58,407 bases of DNA from Bacteroidales bacterium (GCA_022784645.1 JALFZG010000006.1:1-58407), one strand, 5' to 3'; positions 25,245 to 34,450 are shown, counted from the first letter of the stretch. Notes: generated from the sequence alone by a model not told the origin. Made by a program: numbers and translations.

Positions 25245-26126
25245 TTAGAAATAACTTACTGATTCACCCTGAATAGAGCTGAGAATCTTATTGGCGAGCG
25301 AGGATGCGCCAAAGCGGAAACTGGTATTGTTAAGCCATTCCTCACCAAGAATCTCCTTTACAATGGTATAATGCTGTACAGCCTGTTCTGTAGTGCTTAC
25401 GCCTCCTGCCGGCTTGTAACACACCTTCTGGCCTGTTTTCTCGTACCATGCCTTAATCATACTACACATCACGTAAGTAGCCTCTAAGGTAGCCGCTACA
25501 GAAATCTTGCCGGTGCTTGTTTTGATAAAATCAGCTCCAGCAGCCATAGCCAACACCGATGCCTTAGCGATATTATCTGCAGTCTTGAGGGCACCCGTTT
25601 CGAGAATCACCTTAAAATGCGCATCTCGAGCTGCAGATTTCTGTTCTTCAATCTCCTCTGCGCACACATCATAACGCCCCTCAAGGAATTTGCCTTGCGA
25701 GAGCACGATATCCACTTCCGTTGCACCGGCTGCCACTGCGAGCGCCACTTCTGCCACCTTGACCTCGATGAAGGTCTGCGAAGCGGGGAAACCACCGGCA
25801 ACCGAGGTAATGCCTACACCCGGAGCAGTGAGATGCTCTTTAACCGTCTCTACAAGAGCCGGATAAACGCAGATAGATGCGACATTGGGGAGGTCTGGAA
25901 ATTGTTCTTGAAAATGATTGACATTCTCAGCCATTCTCTGCACTTTCTCTACGGTATCATCACCATTGAGCGTAGTAAGATCTATCTGGCTGAGACATTG
26001 CTTCCATACCTCAACGTTGTTGTTTTCATCAAAATGTGCATTGATAATGCGGTTGACTTCATCCGTCACCTGCTGATCGGTCATTTCCAACTTATACAGT
26101 TCAAAAAGTTCCTGAAATTTATCCAT
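25245..26126 (-). CDS. deoC: Deoxyribose-phosphate aldolase
   Basis: Cleaves 2-deoxyribose-5-phosphate to glyceraldehyde-3-phosphate and acetaldehyde in deoxynucleoside salvage. 293 residues. The Schiff-base Lys is K202 in GADFIKTSTGK; the acid Asp is in ATEVDIVL near 139, and the second active-site Lys is in CYKPAGGVST. An N-terminal extension of about 40 residues, seen in the longer DeoC forms, precedes the barrel. It is placed between psd and the NfnAB-like gene on the minus strand. Confidence 0.95.
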   Translation of the reverse strand: MDKFQELFELYKLEMTDQQVTDEVNRIINAHFDENNNVEVWKQCLSQIDLTTLNGDDTVEKVQRMAENVNHFQEQFPDLPNVASICVYPALVETVKEHLTAPGVGITSVAGGFPASQTFIEVKVAEVALAVAAGATEVDIVLSQGKFLEGRYDVCAEEIEEQKSAARDAHFKVILETGALKTADNIAKASVLAMAAGADFIKTSTGKISVAATLEATYVMCSMIKAWYEKTGQKVCYKPAGGVSTTEQAVQHYTIVKEILGEEWLNNTSFRFGASSLANKILSSIQGESVSYF

Positions 26127-26229
26127 AATAAAGTATGGTGAGTGTGTTATTTCCCACCGGTAAAAGTTTATTAATTGTGGGTTATGAAATTAATTTTAAT
26201 GTTTATGGCCGCCTGCTAACTGAGAAATA

Positions 26230-26949
26230 TTATTCCTCTGATGAAACTACGAGCTTATCTACATTTGTCGTCTCATTCGTTAGACGGAGCTTACCGATAA
26301 TGGTCTCATTACCTTTTACATGGTCACCAAAATCTACAAAAATCTCAGTATTGAGCGGGAGATACAAATCTACTCGTGATCCCAACTTGATAAATCCAAG
26401 GTGCTCATTCCGATGACATTTCCCTCCTGCTTTGGCATAAGTAACTACTCTTCGAGCCATAGCGCCAGCCACTTGACGAATCATAATCTCTTGGTTCTTA
26501 GGCGTACGGATAACAACGAGCGAACGTTCGTTTTCTGTACTAGATTTGGGCAACCATGCCCCCATATGCCTACCGCTCTGGTGCTCGCTGCGAACGACTT
26601 CACCCTCAATTGGATACCAATTGGCATGTACATTAAACGGGCTCATGAAAATACTAACTTGCAGCCTTTCTTCCTTAAAATAGTCGGGCTCAAAGACAGG
26701 CTCAATCACAACGATGCGGCCATCACAAGGCGAAATAAGGAAATTGGGGTCATCAACATCCAAGATGCGAAGCGGATTGCGGAAGAAATAAGTGGTAAAC
26801 AAGAGCAAAGCAGCCGTAAGCACGAGTATTACGGCAGAAATCCAATGTGGGGTATATAAAAATACCGGCACATTGATGACAAAAATGGCAAACGTAAGGA
26901 ACACAATTATGTTTCTTCCTTCGCGATGTATTTTAATTTTGCGTTTCAA
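26230..26949 (-). CDS. psd: Phosphatidylserine decarboxylase proenzyme, short form
   Basis: Makes phosphatidylethanolamine from phosphatidylserine at the inner membrane. 239 residues, with an N-terminal hydrophobic helix pair (about 13-52) and conserved SPCDGRI (73-79) and FMSPFNVHANW. Self-cleavage should occur at Gly190-Ser191 in LGSRVDLYLP, generating the pyruvoyl group on the new Ser N-terminus. The GSR variant of the LGST motif belongs to the short form found in many non-enterobacteria. It sits 41 nt downstream of the SRPBCC gene. Confidence 0.9.
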   Translation of the reverse strand: MKRKIKIHREGRNIIVFLTFAIFVINVPVFLYTPHWISAVILVLTAALLLFTTYFFRNPLRILDVDDPNFLISPCDGRIVVIEPVFEPDYFKEERLQVSIFMSPFNVHANWYPIEGEVVRSEHQSGRHMGAWLPKSSTENERSLVVIRTPKNQEIMIRQVAGAMARRVVTYAKAGGKCHRNEHLGFIKLGSRVDLYLPLNTEIFVDFGDHVKGNETIIGKLRLTNETTNVDKLVVSSEE

Positions 26950-26989
26950 AATAATACAAAAAGTTTAAAGGCAGACAATAGGCTAACAC

Positions 26990-27418
26990 TTACATTTGAG
27001 AGAATGGCATCTGAGCTAACATCTCCGCTGCTTTATCTATGCCCTGCTGGAGCTTATTACCTACCATCATTTTAATCATCGCAGGCATGTCAGCTTTAAT
27101 GGTAAGCTTGATGCGGGTATCACCGGGAGCCACCTCTTTGAGCTGAATCCAGCAATGCCCTTCCATGGGAATATTCTCAAGGCCATATTTAATAGTATCG
27201 TTCTCTATGCGGTCCTCTATGCGAAAACCAATCATCTGACCAATACCATCTACTTTAAATCGTACGTTATCCTCTTCTGCAACAATCTCTTTGACCTTAT
27301 CCTGCGGAATAAGATTTTTCACCTTTTCGATATTGGTGAGGTCGCTCATTACGCGATAAATGTCTTGCGCTGACGAGGTCGAGGATGCAATCTTACTTTC
27401 GTATTTCTGTTCAGCCAT
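26990..27418 (-). CDS. SRPBCC (START-like) domain protein
   Basis: A 142-residue protein that is a single SRPBCC/polyketide-cyclase-like fold: strand ESKIASSTSSAQDIYRVMSDLTNIEKV, central strands, and a long C-terminal helix (MIKMMVGNKLQQGIDKAAEMLAQM). These proteins hold a hydrophobic ligand in a cavity. The start MAEQKYES at 27418 is preferred because a longer frame overlaps the end of pyrE by 40 nt. Its place between pyrE and psd gives no firm functional clue; a lipid ligand is possible. Confidence 0.75.
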   Translation of the reverse strand: MAEQKYESKIASSTSSAQDIYRVMSDLTNIEKVKNLIPQDKVKEIVAEEDNVRFKVDGIGQMIGFRIEDRIENDTIKYGLENIPMEGHCWIQLKEVAPGDTRIKLTIKADMPAMIKMMVGNKLQQGIDKAAEMLAQMPFSQM

Positions 27419-27420
27419 AC

Positions 27421-28059
27421 TTATTTCTTTTTTCTCCATTCTTGCGGAGCTCGTTGCCACATACGCATTATCTCCTCGTTTTCGGGCGATAGTACTCCAG
27501 ACTGAATGGCATAGTTAATAATGGAATTAAAACATGTAAGCGAGCGGTTCTGGAGCGCATTCTTCTTTAGATGTTGCTGACCAACAGTAAGTTCATAATC
27601 GAAAATGGAAATCATTCCCATTACGATAGAGCCGTCTTTTTGGAGCGCATCTTGCACTTTCGTACAATACTTTCCTTCCGAAACCTGATCTTCGATAATC
27701 ACCACTTTCTGACGCGGACGGAGATCGCCTTCAATACAATTCTCAAGGCCATGATCTTTGGGCCTGCCATGTACATACACAAACGGCAGCCCTAAATCCT
27801 CTGCTACCGAATAACCTATAGCAATCGCATTGGGGGCTACAGCGGCAATGCATTCTACGTCAGGGTATGTCTCAATTAGTACGCGCGCGAGCTCCACTTT
27901 TATTTGGCAGCGCACATGCGGATACGACAATATCTTGCGGCTATCAAAATATATCGGAGATATCCATCCATTACCCCATTCAAAGGGATTGTTTGGTTGG
28001 ATTTTGATAGCCTTCATTTTCAGCAATTTTGCTGCAATAAAATCTGTCAATTCTTTCAT
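27421..28059 (-). CDS. pyrE: Orotate phosphoribosyltransferase
   Basis: Adds phosphoribosyl from PRPP to orotate in pyrimidine synthesis. 212 residues; the fold is recognisable by FEWGNGWISPIYFDSRKILSYP (substrate loop region), the flexible-loop segment GRPKDHGLENCIEG and a PRPP motif in VVIIEDQVSEGKYCTKV. That motif is altered from the usual hydrophobic-ED.V.T.G.S pattern (Ser-Glu in place of Thr-Thr/Ala), which is unusual and worth a structural check. It follows a strong promoter at 28121-28151 and leads the five-gene leftward block. Confidence 0.88.
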   Translation of the reverse strand: MKELTDFIAAKLLKMKAIKIQPNNPFEWGNGWISPIYFDSRKILSYPHVRCQIKVELARVLIETYPDVECIAAVAPNAIAIGYSVAEDLGLPFVYVHGRPKDHGLENCIEGDLRPRQKVVIIEDQVSEGKYCTKVQDALQKDGSIVMGMISIFDYELTVGQQHLKKNALQNRSLTCFNSIINYAIQSGVLSPENEEIMRMWQRAPQEWRKKK

Positions 28060-28120
28060 TTCTTTAGTGTATTCAGAATTTTTAAGGTGTAAAAATGCAA
28101 TATAAAATCATAAAGCGCTG

Positions 28121-28151
28121 CAAAGATACAAAAAAAATCTGAATCAGCAAA
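28121..28151 (-). promoter_or_regulatory. Bacteroidetes promoter of the pyrE block
   Basis: On the minus strand: TTTG (28148-28151), 19 nt, TATCTTTG (28121-28128), 62 nt before the ATG at 28059. Confidence 0.75.
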
Positions 28152-28185
28152 GAAAATTTTTATGTTTTACAACATATGCTACTTT

Positions 28186-29019
28186 TTACCTGCTTTCACA
28201 GTGATTTTTTTGATACTTATTGATTTGCAAATTGGCTATTCGGATGGCTTCTTCTAGTTTATGAATATCCATCATAAAGATACCCAATTGGTAGGTATCT
28301 TGGATAGCATTTTTTTCATTATCTGATAGGTAATACACGTAATTGGCAGGCTTCGAGCCCCTCATTCCTACGAGATTCACGCGAATACGATCGCCCATAT
28401 GACTGCTTACAAAATTCAGCAACTCTAGCGAGCGGTCGTTATGCAGCGAGAATATACTTCTATGAGCCGGCGAGGTGGGCAGCGTAAAGTGGTGCTCATT
28501 GCCGCTAAATTGCTGATTATCATCAGCTGCCTGCATTTCTATAGAAGATTGTATGAGCTCCGAATTTCCAGCATAATAACTTTTTACCATCGCTTGATAA
28601 TCATCTGTAATATACACTTGCAGATAACATCTTTCAAGATTTTTATCAGTTCTCAACAGCCTATGCACATAGCGTCCATGGTCTTCATATTGCTCTTGCT
28701 TTTCATACGTGAACTTCTTGAGTAGGGGGTCTGCTTGTGCTTGAACAATAGCGAGTAACGAGTCAGAATAAGAGAGCGTACGCTGAGCTTCAATAAACAC
28801 AACTGAATCTTGCAAGTCTTTTGCTAATCGCCTCTGAGCTACACACTTAGGATACGAATAATGCACGGAGTCTAATCGGATTTTGGCTTCGTTAAGTTGC
28901 CCCGCAATCACCAAGCTGCGAGCGGAATCAACGAGTGCGGCAGCTTTTTCTGCATCTGACATGCCGCTGCAGCTAAGCAACAGAAAGATGCTGACAAGAG
29001 ATACAAATATAGGTTTCAT
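28186..29019 (-). CDS. Coiled-coil lipoprotein of unknown function
   Basis: A 277-residue protein with a lipoprotein signal (FLLLSCSG, Cys17) followed by helical TPR-like or coiled-coil sequence (EKAAALVDSARSLVIAGQLNEAKIRLDSVHYSYPKC, about 22-60) and a mixed C-terminal domain (about 115-255). I do not recognise the family. The start overlaps the stop of the HAD gene by 4 nt (ATGA), so the two are translationally coupled. The sequence uses fewer preferred codons than the nearby OmpA/TPR gene. Confidence 0.7.
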   Translation of the reverse strand: MKPIFVSLVSIFLLLSCSGMSDAEKAAALVDSARSLVIAGQLNEAKIRLDSVHYSYPKCVAQRRLAKDLQDSVVFIEAQRTLSYSDSLLAIVQAQADPLLKKFTYEKQEQYEDHGRYVHRLLRTDKNLERCYLQVYITDDYQAMVKSYYAGNSELIQSSIEMQAADDNQQFSGNEHHFTLPTSPAHRSIFSLHNDRSLELLNFVSSHMGDRIRVNLVGMRGSKPANYVYYLSDNEKNAIQDTYQLGIFMMDIHKLEEAIRIANLQINKYQKNHCESR

Positions 29020-29678
29020 TTTTGTATGAATGATAAAATATCAGATGGTTGTTCAGCAATAAAATCCGGATGATTATCCAGCAGATTTTCGCGCGTGCAG
29101 AACCCCCATGTGCAACCGATTGCGGTAAGACGGGCATTATGAGCAGTTTGCATATCTACATCCGAATCGCCTACATAAAGCGTTTCTTCCGGCGTACACC
29201 CCTTGATGCTGGGAGTAGCGAAAATATCGTAAATAATCTGAGGATTGGGTTTGCGTTCTACTCCAAGTCGTTCGCCCAAAATCACGTCAAACATATCATC
29301 GCCGAAGTAGTACCGAATGAGCGCCTGCGTTGCCTCGTTGTATTTATTGGATGCAACCGCCAAACGGATGTTCCACAGCTTAAGTTGCTTAAGCACATCT
29401 ACGATGCCGAGATAAGGGCTGGTATGGATGCGATTGTGAGTATTGTAATAATGAATAAAATCAGGCTTGATGTGCATCACCTCTTCCATACTTCTGCTTT
29501 CCGGAGGTAGCGAACGAAGAATGAGATTATTTACACCATTACCCACCATCGCCGGATATTCCGAAAGTTGATGCGATGGAAAACCATTCGTCTGGAGAGC
29601 ATAATTGCATGCCTCGCCAAGATCTGAAATGGTGTTTAGCAATGTGCCGTCAAGATCAAAAATTACCAGTTTCGTCAT
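29016..29678 (-). CDS. HAD hydrolase, phosphoglycolate-phosphatase-like
   Basis: 220 residues with all HAD motifs: FDLDGTLLNT (motif I, nucleophile Asp8), a helical cap, the motif II region AVASNKYN, Lys in RKPNPQI (motif III), and YVGDSDVDMQTA (motif IV). The cap and the LLNTISDLGEACNYAL start match the Gph/phosphoglycolate phosphatase subgroup, but HAD substrates are hard to predict. It precedes and overlaps the lipoprotein gene. A weak promoter candidate, TATTTTTG at 29731-29738 on the minus strand, lies 53 nt upstream without a clear -33 box. Confidence 0.85.
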   Translation of the reverse strand: MTKLVIFDLDGTLLNTISDLGEACNYALQTNGFPSHQLSEYPAMVGNGVNNLILRSLPPESRSMEEVMHIKPDFIHYYNTHNRIHTSPYLGIVDVLKQLKLWNIRLAVASNKYNEATQALIRYYFGDDMFDVILGERLGVERKPNPQIIYDIFATPSIKGCTPEETLYVGDSDVDMQTAHNARLTAIGCTWGFCTRENLLDNHPDFIAEQPSDILSFIQK

Positions 29679-29819
29679 TTTCTTTGTTTATTGTTGTACG
29701 CGAAGAGGTATGCACTTGCATAATCCGATGCAAAAATACTGCTTTTTTTTCAATTGGGCATCGTTTTTGCAGAAAAATTACAAAAAATAAGCTTTTTTTA
29801 ATAAAAAAACGTCTTAAAC

Positions 29820-29850
29820 TTGTCAGTATCAAAATATTTTATTACCTTTG
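29820..29850 (+). promoter_or_regulatory. Bacteroidetes promoter of the OmpA/TPR gene
   Basis: TTG (29820-29822), 20 nt, TACCTTTG (29843-29850), 74 nt before the ATG at 29924. Confidence 0.8.
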
Positions 29851-29923
29851 CAGTCGTAATTGTGGTAGAGTGCCCATTCGAATCAAAATAACATATTATT
29901 TTACACACTCATATATAATATTT

Positions 29924-31609
29924 ATGAAAAAAAGTTTATTTCTTTTGTCCATCTTTGCGCTCGCATTGATGACGTCTTGCAAGACTACTCCTACTCCGGA
30001 GCAGCTCAGTTGCAATCCTAACCCGCTTACAGTTGTAGGCAATGCCATAACGGCAGAAATTACAGGAACTTTCCCTGAGAAGAAATTCATTCGTAAAGGT
30101 GTTTTGGAGGTTACTCCCGTGCTCAAGTTCAACGGCAAGGAAGTACTTGGCGAGACCGTTACGTATGTAGGCGAAAAAGCTAAAGTTAATGGTAAGGTTG
30201 TTTCGTATGCTAACGGCGGCACGTATAAGCAGACTTTCCGCTGCGAATATCAGGAAGAGATGGCCGTTTGCGAGTTATATCTCCGCTTCCGTGCAACGAA
30301 GGGCAATAAAGAATATGAGCAACCGGATGTTAAGGTCGCTGATGGTGTGATTGCTACGGTAAAGAACACTAAAGCGAACGACAACAAAGGTGCAGTAACA
30401 AGTGATAAGTTCCAGCGCATCATTGAAGAGATGACTGAGGCTGACATCAAATTCCTTATCCAGCAGGCAGAACTCCGCAACTCTGAGACCAAATCTCAGA
30501 AGATTAAGGACCTTCAAGCAGCCATTAAGGACGCAAACGATGCAGAGAACAAAGAAGTAGCTTCACTTGAAGTTATCGGTTACGCTTCTCCGGATGGCGC
30601 CACCTCCCTCAACGAAGGTTTGGCAGACAGCCGTCAGAAAGTAGCAGAACGTTTCCTTGCTCGTGCTCTTAAGAAAGCAAAAATCAAAGTTGACATTGAA
30701 GGCGCTACCACCGCTGAAGACTGGGAAGGCTTCAAGACACTCGTAGAGAACTCAAACATTCAAGATAAGGATCTCGTTCTTCGCGTGCTCTCTATGTATT
30801 CTGATCCGGAAGAGCGTGAGGCTCAGATTAAGAACCTCTCTTCTGTATTCACCAACCTCGCTGAAGATATTCTTCCGCAGCTTCGTCGCAGCCGCCTCGT
30901 TCTCACCACCTACCTCATCGGTAAGTCAGACGAAGAGATTGCTAAGCTTGCAAAGGAGAACCCTGCTTCGCTTAGCGTTGACGAGCTTCTTTATGCTGCT
31001 ACCCTCACGACTGACAAGAACGAGAAACTTGCGCTTTACAACAAGTGCCAAGAACTCTTCCCCAATGACTGCCGCGCATTCAACAATGCTGGTTTGATTT
31101 ATTTCGAGAATGGTGATGTAGAAACAGCTAAGCGTTGCTATGCTAAGGCTTTGGCTATTGAGCCCAACAACCCTGACGTAAACTACAACGCTGGTGTTGC
31201 TGCTATGGCTCAAGGCGATTTGAAGAAAGCAGAAGAGTATCTCGGCAAAGCAGCTGGTACTTCGGCCAACTTGAACGCTGCAATGGGCACCTATTACACC
31301 ATGAAGGGTGACTACAACGCAGCAACCAAGGCTTACGGCAATACTGTTTCCAACAACGCTGCTGTTCAGCAAATTCTAAACGAGGACTACGCTTCTGCTC
31401 GCAAGACCCTCGATGCAGTAGCAGAGCCTAACGCTACTACTGCTTACCTCAAGGCTGTGGTGGCTGCTCGCACCAATGATCGCGATGGCGTTTATTCAAA
31501 CCTGAAGACTGCTGTAGCTAAGGATACAACGCTCAAGGCTAAAGCAGCTAAGGATCTTGAATTTGCGAAGTTTGCAGAAGACTCTGCTTTCCTCGCAATT
31601 GTAAAGTAA
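29924..31609 (+). CDS. OmpA-like and TPR lipoprotein
   Basis: A 561-residue envelope protein. The lipoprotein signal ends at LMTSC (Cys19). Residues about 25-150 form an Ig-like or beta domain. An OmpA-like peptidoglycan-associated segment follows (EVIGYASPDGATSLNEGLADSRQKVAERF, about 205-235). TPR repeats run from about 350 (NNAGLIYFENGDVETAKRCYAKALAIEPNN; YNAGVAAMAQGDLKKAEEYLGKAA). It uses highly preferred codons, implying strong expression. The combination suggests an outer-membrane lipoprotein anchored to peptidoglycan, like proteins that support envelope machines in Bacteroidetes; the partner is unknown. The start was set by the promoter and signal peptide. Confidence 0.8.
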   Translation: MKKSLFLLSIFALALMTSCKTTPTPEQLSCNPNPLTVVGNAITAEITGTFPEKKFIRKGVLEVTPVLKFNGKEVLGETVTYVGEKAKVNGKVVSYANGGTYKQTFRCEYQEEMAVCELYLRFRATKGNKEYEQPDVKVADGVIATVKNTKANDNKGAVTSDKFQRIIEEMTEADIKFLIQQAELRNSETKSQKIKDLQAAIKDANDAENKEVASLEVIGYASPDGATSLNEGLADSRQKVAERFLARALKKAKIKVDIEGATTAEDWEGFKTLVENSNIQDKDLVLRVLSMYSDPEEREAQIKNLSSVFTNLAEDILPQLRRSRLVLTTYLIGKSDEEIAKLAKENPASLSVDELLYAATLTTDKNEKLALYNKCQELFPNDCRAFNNAGLIYFENGDVETAKRCYAKALAIEPNNPDVNYNAGVAAMAQGDLKKAEEYLGKAAGTSANLNAAMGTYYTMKGDYNAATKAYGNTVSNNAAVQQILNEDYASARKTLDAVAEPNATTAYLKAVVAARTNDRDGVYSNLKTAVAKDTTLKAKAAKDLEFAKFAEDSAFLAIVK

Positions 31610-31623
31610 CTCATTCATAAAAG

Positions 31624-31655
31624 GTCGCCCAGGCGTCCGCTTGGGCGATTTTTTT
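31624..31655 (+). terminator. Terminator after the OmpA/TPR gene
   Basis: TCGCCCAGGCG and CGCTTGGGCGA form a GC stem followed by TTTTTTTA. Confidence 0.82.
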
Positions 31656-31712
31656 ATCTTTATTATGTAAGAAACGGCACGAATTTTGTAATTCGATTCT
31701 TACATTCTATCT

Positions 31713-32107
31713 GGGGATATTTGGTTTTGACAGCAGGTAGAATCTGCAAGTAAGCATGCAGAGCGCTGTAGGGGCAGCTCTTTAATCACGATCCTACGAC
31801 TCTTAATTGGCGAAAATTCTTACGCTCTCGCTGCTTAATCGAAGTATAGTAGATAAGCTTCATTTCGGCACCAGGTGCCGAAACGAGACATCGCTCCATT
31901 GCCCGCTCTTCGAGGCGTTTGGGTTATGCGGTGCAAGAATATCGGAGATAGCTGACGATGGCTGCGCATCGGAAGCGAAAATTTAGCAGATAAGGCATTG
32001 GTTGGTGGCTTGGGTCTTGCCGATGCACGAAAATGAAGGCCAAGATAAGCATGTAGAAAGCCTGTTGGTTCCTTGTTTGGACGGGGGTTCGACTCCCCCT
32101 ATCTCCA
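31713..32107 (+). ncRNA. ssrA: tmRNA
   Basis: Rescues stalled ribosomes by acting first as tRNA-Ala and then as mRNA. The 5' end GGGGATATTTGG and 3' end TATCTCC form the acceptor stem, and GGGGGTTCGACTCCCCC is the T-arm. The tag frame resumes at GGC 31809 and reads GENSYALAA, stop 31836-31838. The 3' CCA is not encoded (the genome has CTA after A32107). The tag resembles the GENNYALAA-type tags of Bacteroidetes. An M23 peptidase gene starts immediately after, so processing of the RNA 3' end affects that transcript. Confidence 0.96.
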
Positions 32108-32109
32108 CT

Positions 32110-33048
32110 ATGCGAAACTACGTTATTGTATTATTTGCCCTTTTAAGTGTGCTCTCTGCTTTTGCACAAGACGGGCTACCTGAAGGACTTCACTTTGAAG
32201 TTCGCAACGATACCATTTTTATTTGTTCGGATGATTCAGCCGCTATGCCTCACCATTGTGTGTTTCAGTTGGCCGATCGCCCGAATATCTATCGCCGTAT
32301 TTACAACGACGAGACCGACGACTTGATGGAAGACCATCCAGCTTCTGATATCTATACTATATGGACGCGCGATCACGTTAATCCATATAAGGTTCCGGTT
32401 GACTCTATGCAAGACTCCATTCAAATTGACATGCGAGGCTTTACGTTGCCCCATCCCGGTCATGTCACTTCGAAATTCGGACCGCGCCGATACAGATACC
32501 ATTATGGTACGGATATCAAACTGCAGATAGGCGACTCTATTCGTTCGGCTTTCAGCGGACAAGTTCGAATCGTAGGTTGGGATCCTAAGGGTTACGGCCA
32601 TTACGTAGTAGTTCGTCATGACAATGGCTTGGAAACGGTATATGGTCACATGACAACACCGCTCGTAGATGAGAACATGCGCGTGTTTACCGGAGATGTG
32701 CTTGGATTGGGCGGTAGCACCGGACGTTCTACTGGTCCGCACTTGCATTTCGAGTTCCGCTATTTAGGCAATGCGTTTAACCCCGAGCAGGTGATTGATT
32801 ATTCTACCGGTCAACTGAAATGTGACAGTGTATATACCATTACGAAAGCCGGTACGTTTGGTTACCGCAAGTCTGCTGCCGGCGTAAGCGGTTCAGGAAG
32901 TGCACCAAAATACGTTACCATACGTAAAGGTGACAATCTATCTGCCATTGCTCGCAGAAACAATACAACGGTTAAAGCTCTCTGCCGCTTAAATGGCATT
33001 AAGGAAACCACAATCATTCGCGAAGGCAGAAAACTGCGTGTAAGATAA
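32110..33048 (+). CDS. M23 (LytM) peptidase with LysM domain
   Basis: A 312-residue exported peptidoglycan endopeptidase. Signal peptide 1-19 (VLFALLSVLSAFAQ). The M23 domain (about 115-240) has the zinc ligands in YHYGTDIKL (His, Asp) and GPHLHFEFR (HxH), plus VYGHMT. A LysM domain (about 267-312, YVTIRKGDNLSAIARRNNTTVKALCRLNGI) binds glycan. All metal residues are present, so it should be active rather than a degenerate EnvC-type activator. The ATG at 32110 is the third nt after the tmRNA discriminator. The frame is open further up through the tmRNA, but the signal peptide fixes the start. Confidence 0.9.
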   Translation: MRNYVIVLFALLSVLSAFAQDGLPEGLHFEVRNDTIFICSDDSAAMPHHCVFQLADRPNIYRRIYNDETDDLMEDHPASDIYTIWTRDHVNPYKVPVDSMQDSIQIDMRGFTLPHPGHVTSKFGPRRYRYHYGTDIKLQIGDSIRSAFSGQVRIVGWDPKGYGHYVVVRHDNGLETVYGHMTTPLVDENMRVFTGDVLGLGGSTGRSTGPHLHFEFRYLGNAFNPEQVIDYSTGQLKCDSVYTITKAGTFGYRKSAAGVSGSGSAPKYVTIRKGDNLSAIARRNNTTVKALCRLNGIKETTIIREGRKLRVR

Positions 33049-33082
33049 TCGGTTTGACTATTTATTACATATTTTTTCGTCG

Positions 33083-34450
33083 ATGAATAAGACAGAAATA
33101 ATGGCTCCTGTTGGGAGTTGGGAGAGTCTGGCAGCTGCTATTGAAGCAGGTGCCGATTCTGTTTATTTCGGCATTGAATATTTGAATATGCGCGCTCGAA
33201 GCAGCGCGAATTTTACCACGAAAGATCTTCATATAATCGTTCGCCGATGCCGAGAAGCCGGAGTGCGTACCTATCTCACACTCAATACGGTGATGTACCC
33301 GGAAGATTTGCCACTAATGCGCACAATTGTGGACAACGCCAAAGAAGCCGGCTTGGATGCCATCATCGCTTCCGATATAGCAGTGATGCAATATGCCAAT
33401 GAGGTGGGAGTAGAAGTGCATCTTTCCACGCAATTAAACATTGCTAACACGGAAGCACTTCGTTTTTATGCCCAGTTCTCTGATGTAGTCGTGCTCGCGC
33501 GCGAATTAAATATGGAGCAAGTAGCGCAAATTCACAGAGATATTATTGAGCAGGACATCCGTGGCCGCAAAGGCGAACTGATTCGAATAGAGATGTTCTG
33601 TCATGGTGCATTATGTATGGCTGTGAGTGGGAAATGTTATCTTTCGCTCAACAATTACAATGCCTCGGCTAATCGTGGAGCATGCGTACAAGTATGTCGA
33701 CGTGGTTACACCGTACGTGATAAAGAGACCGGCAACGAACTTGACATTGATAATCAATACATCATGTCGCCCAAGGATCTTAAGACAATTCATTTCTTGA
33801 ATAAGATGCTGGATGCTGGTGTTACGGTCTTTAAAATTGAGGGACGTGCGCGTGGCGCAGAGTACGTGCGTACGGTCGTTTCATGTTATAAGCAAGCCAT
33901 TGCAGCCTATGAAGCAGGCGAATATAATAGAACAGAAGAAGAAAACGATATGCTGCGAGCTCAGGGGTTGCCAACGATTGAAGACAAACTGAAAATGTGG
34001 ACGCAACAAATGGCCCGCGTATTCAACCGTGGATGGTGGGATGGTTATTATTTGGGGCAACATTTAGGTGAGTGGACTCACAGATACGGCAGTTTGGCAA
34101 CCCGGAAGAAAGTATATGTTGGTAAAATCACCAATTACTTCAAGCAAATTGGGGTAGCCGAAGTTTTGGTAGAAGCCGCTGCTATTTCTGAAGGCGAAGA
34201 GTATCTCGTAACTGGCGAAACAACAGGAGCATACGAAAGCACGTTAGCAAATATCCGGATTGATATGAAGCAGTCAGAAAAAAGCATTATTGCTGCCGGT
34301 CAAAATCTTGCTGAAGCACGAAAAGCCGCTTCTGCAGAAACGAAAACTGCACTTAAGGGCGTGTTTTTCTCTATGAAAACTGACAAGCTCCTCCACAGAG
34401 GCGACAAGTTGTATCGCTTAGAAGTTGTGGAAAACAGAAATGAATCATAG
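33083..34450 (+). CDS. Peptidase U32 family protein (TrhP/YegQ-like)
   Basis: 455 residues. The N-terminal part is the U32 barrel-like domain (EIMAPVGSWESLAAAIEAGADSVYFG), with the family signature block EMFCHGALCMAVSGKCYLS and a Cys-rich continuation (NRGACVQVCRRGY). Cysteines in these blocks bind an Fe-S cluster in the RNA-hydroxylating members. A C-terminal beta domain follows (about 370-450). Enzymes of this group (TrhP, RlhA) hydroxylate tRNA or rRNA using prephenate; this one is closest in layout to TrhP, but the substrate is inferred. It begins 35 nt after the M23 gene. Confidence 0.85.
   Translation: MNKTEIMAPVGSWESLAAAIEAGADSVYFGIEYLNMRARSSANFTTKDLHIIVRRCREAGVRTYLTLNTVMYPEDLPLMRTIVDNAKEAGLDAIIASDIAVMQYANEVGVEVHLSTQLNIANTEALRFYAQFSDVVVLARELNMEQVAQIHRDIIEQDIRGRKGELIRIEMFCHGALCMAVSGKCYLSLNNYNASANRGACVQVCRRGYTVRDKETGNELDIDNQYIMSPKDLKTIHFLNKMLDAGVTVFKIEGRARGAEYVRTVVSCYKQAIAAYEAGEYNRTEEENDMLRAQGLPTIEDKLKMWTQQMARVFNRGWWDGYYLGQHLGEWTHRYGSLATRKKVYVGKITNYFKQIGVAEVLVEAAAISEGEEYLVTGETTGAYESTLANIRIDMKQSEKSIIAAGQNLAEARKAASAETKTALKGVFFSMKTDKLLHRGDKLYRLEVVENRNES

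Noticed and set aside
26143..26185. Third copy of the palindromic element
   Set aside because: Only a 12 bp piece (TTAATTGTGGGT) and a loose CCCACC agree; the rest does not align.
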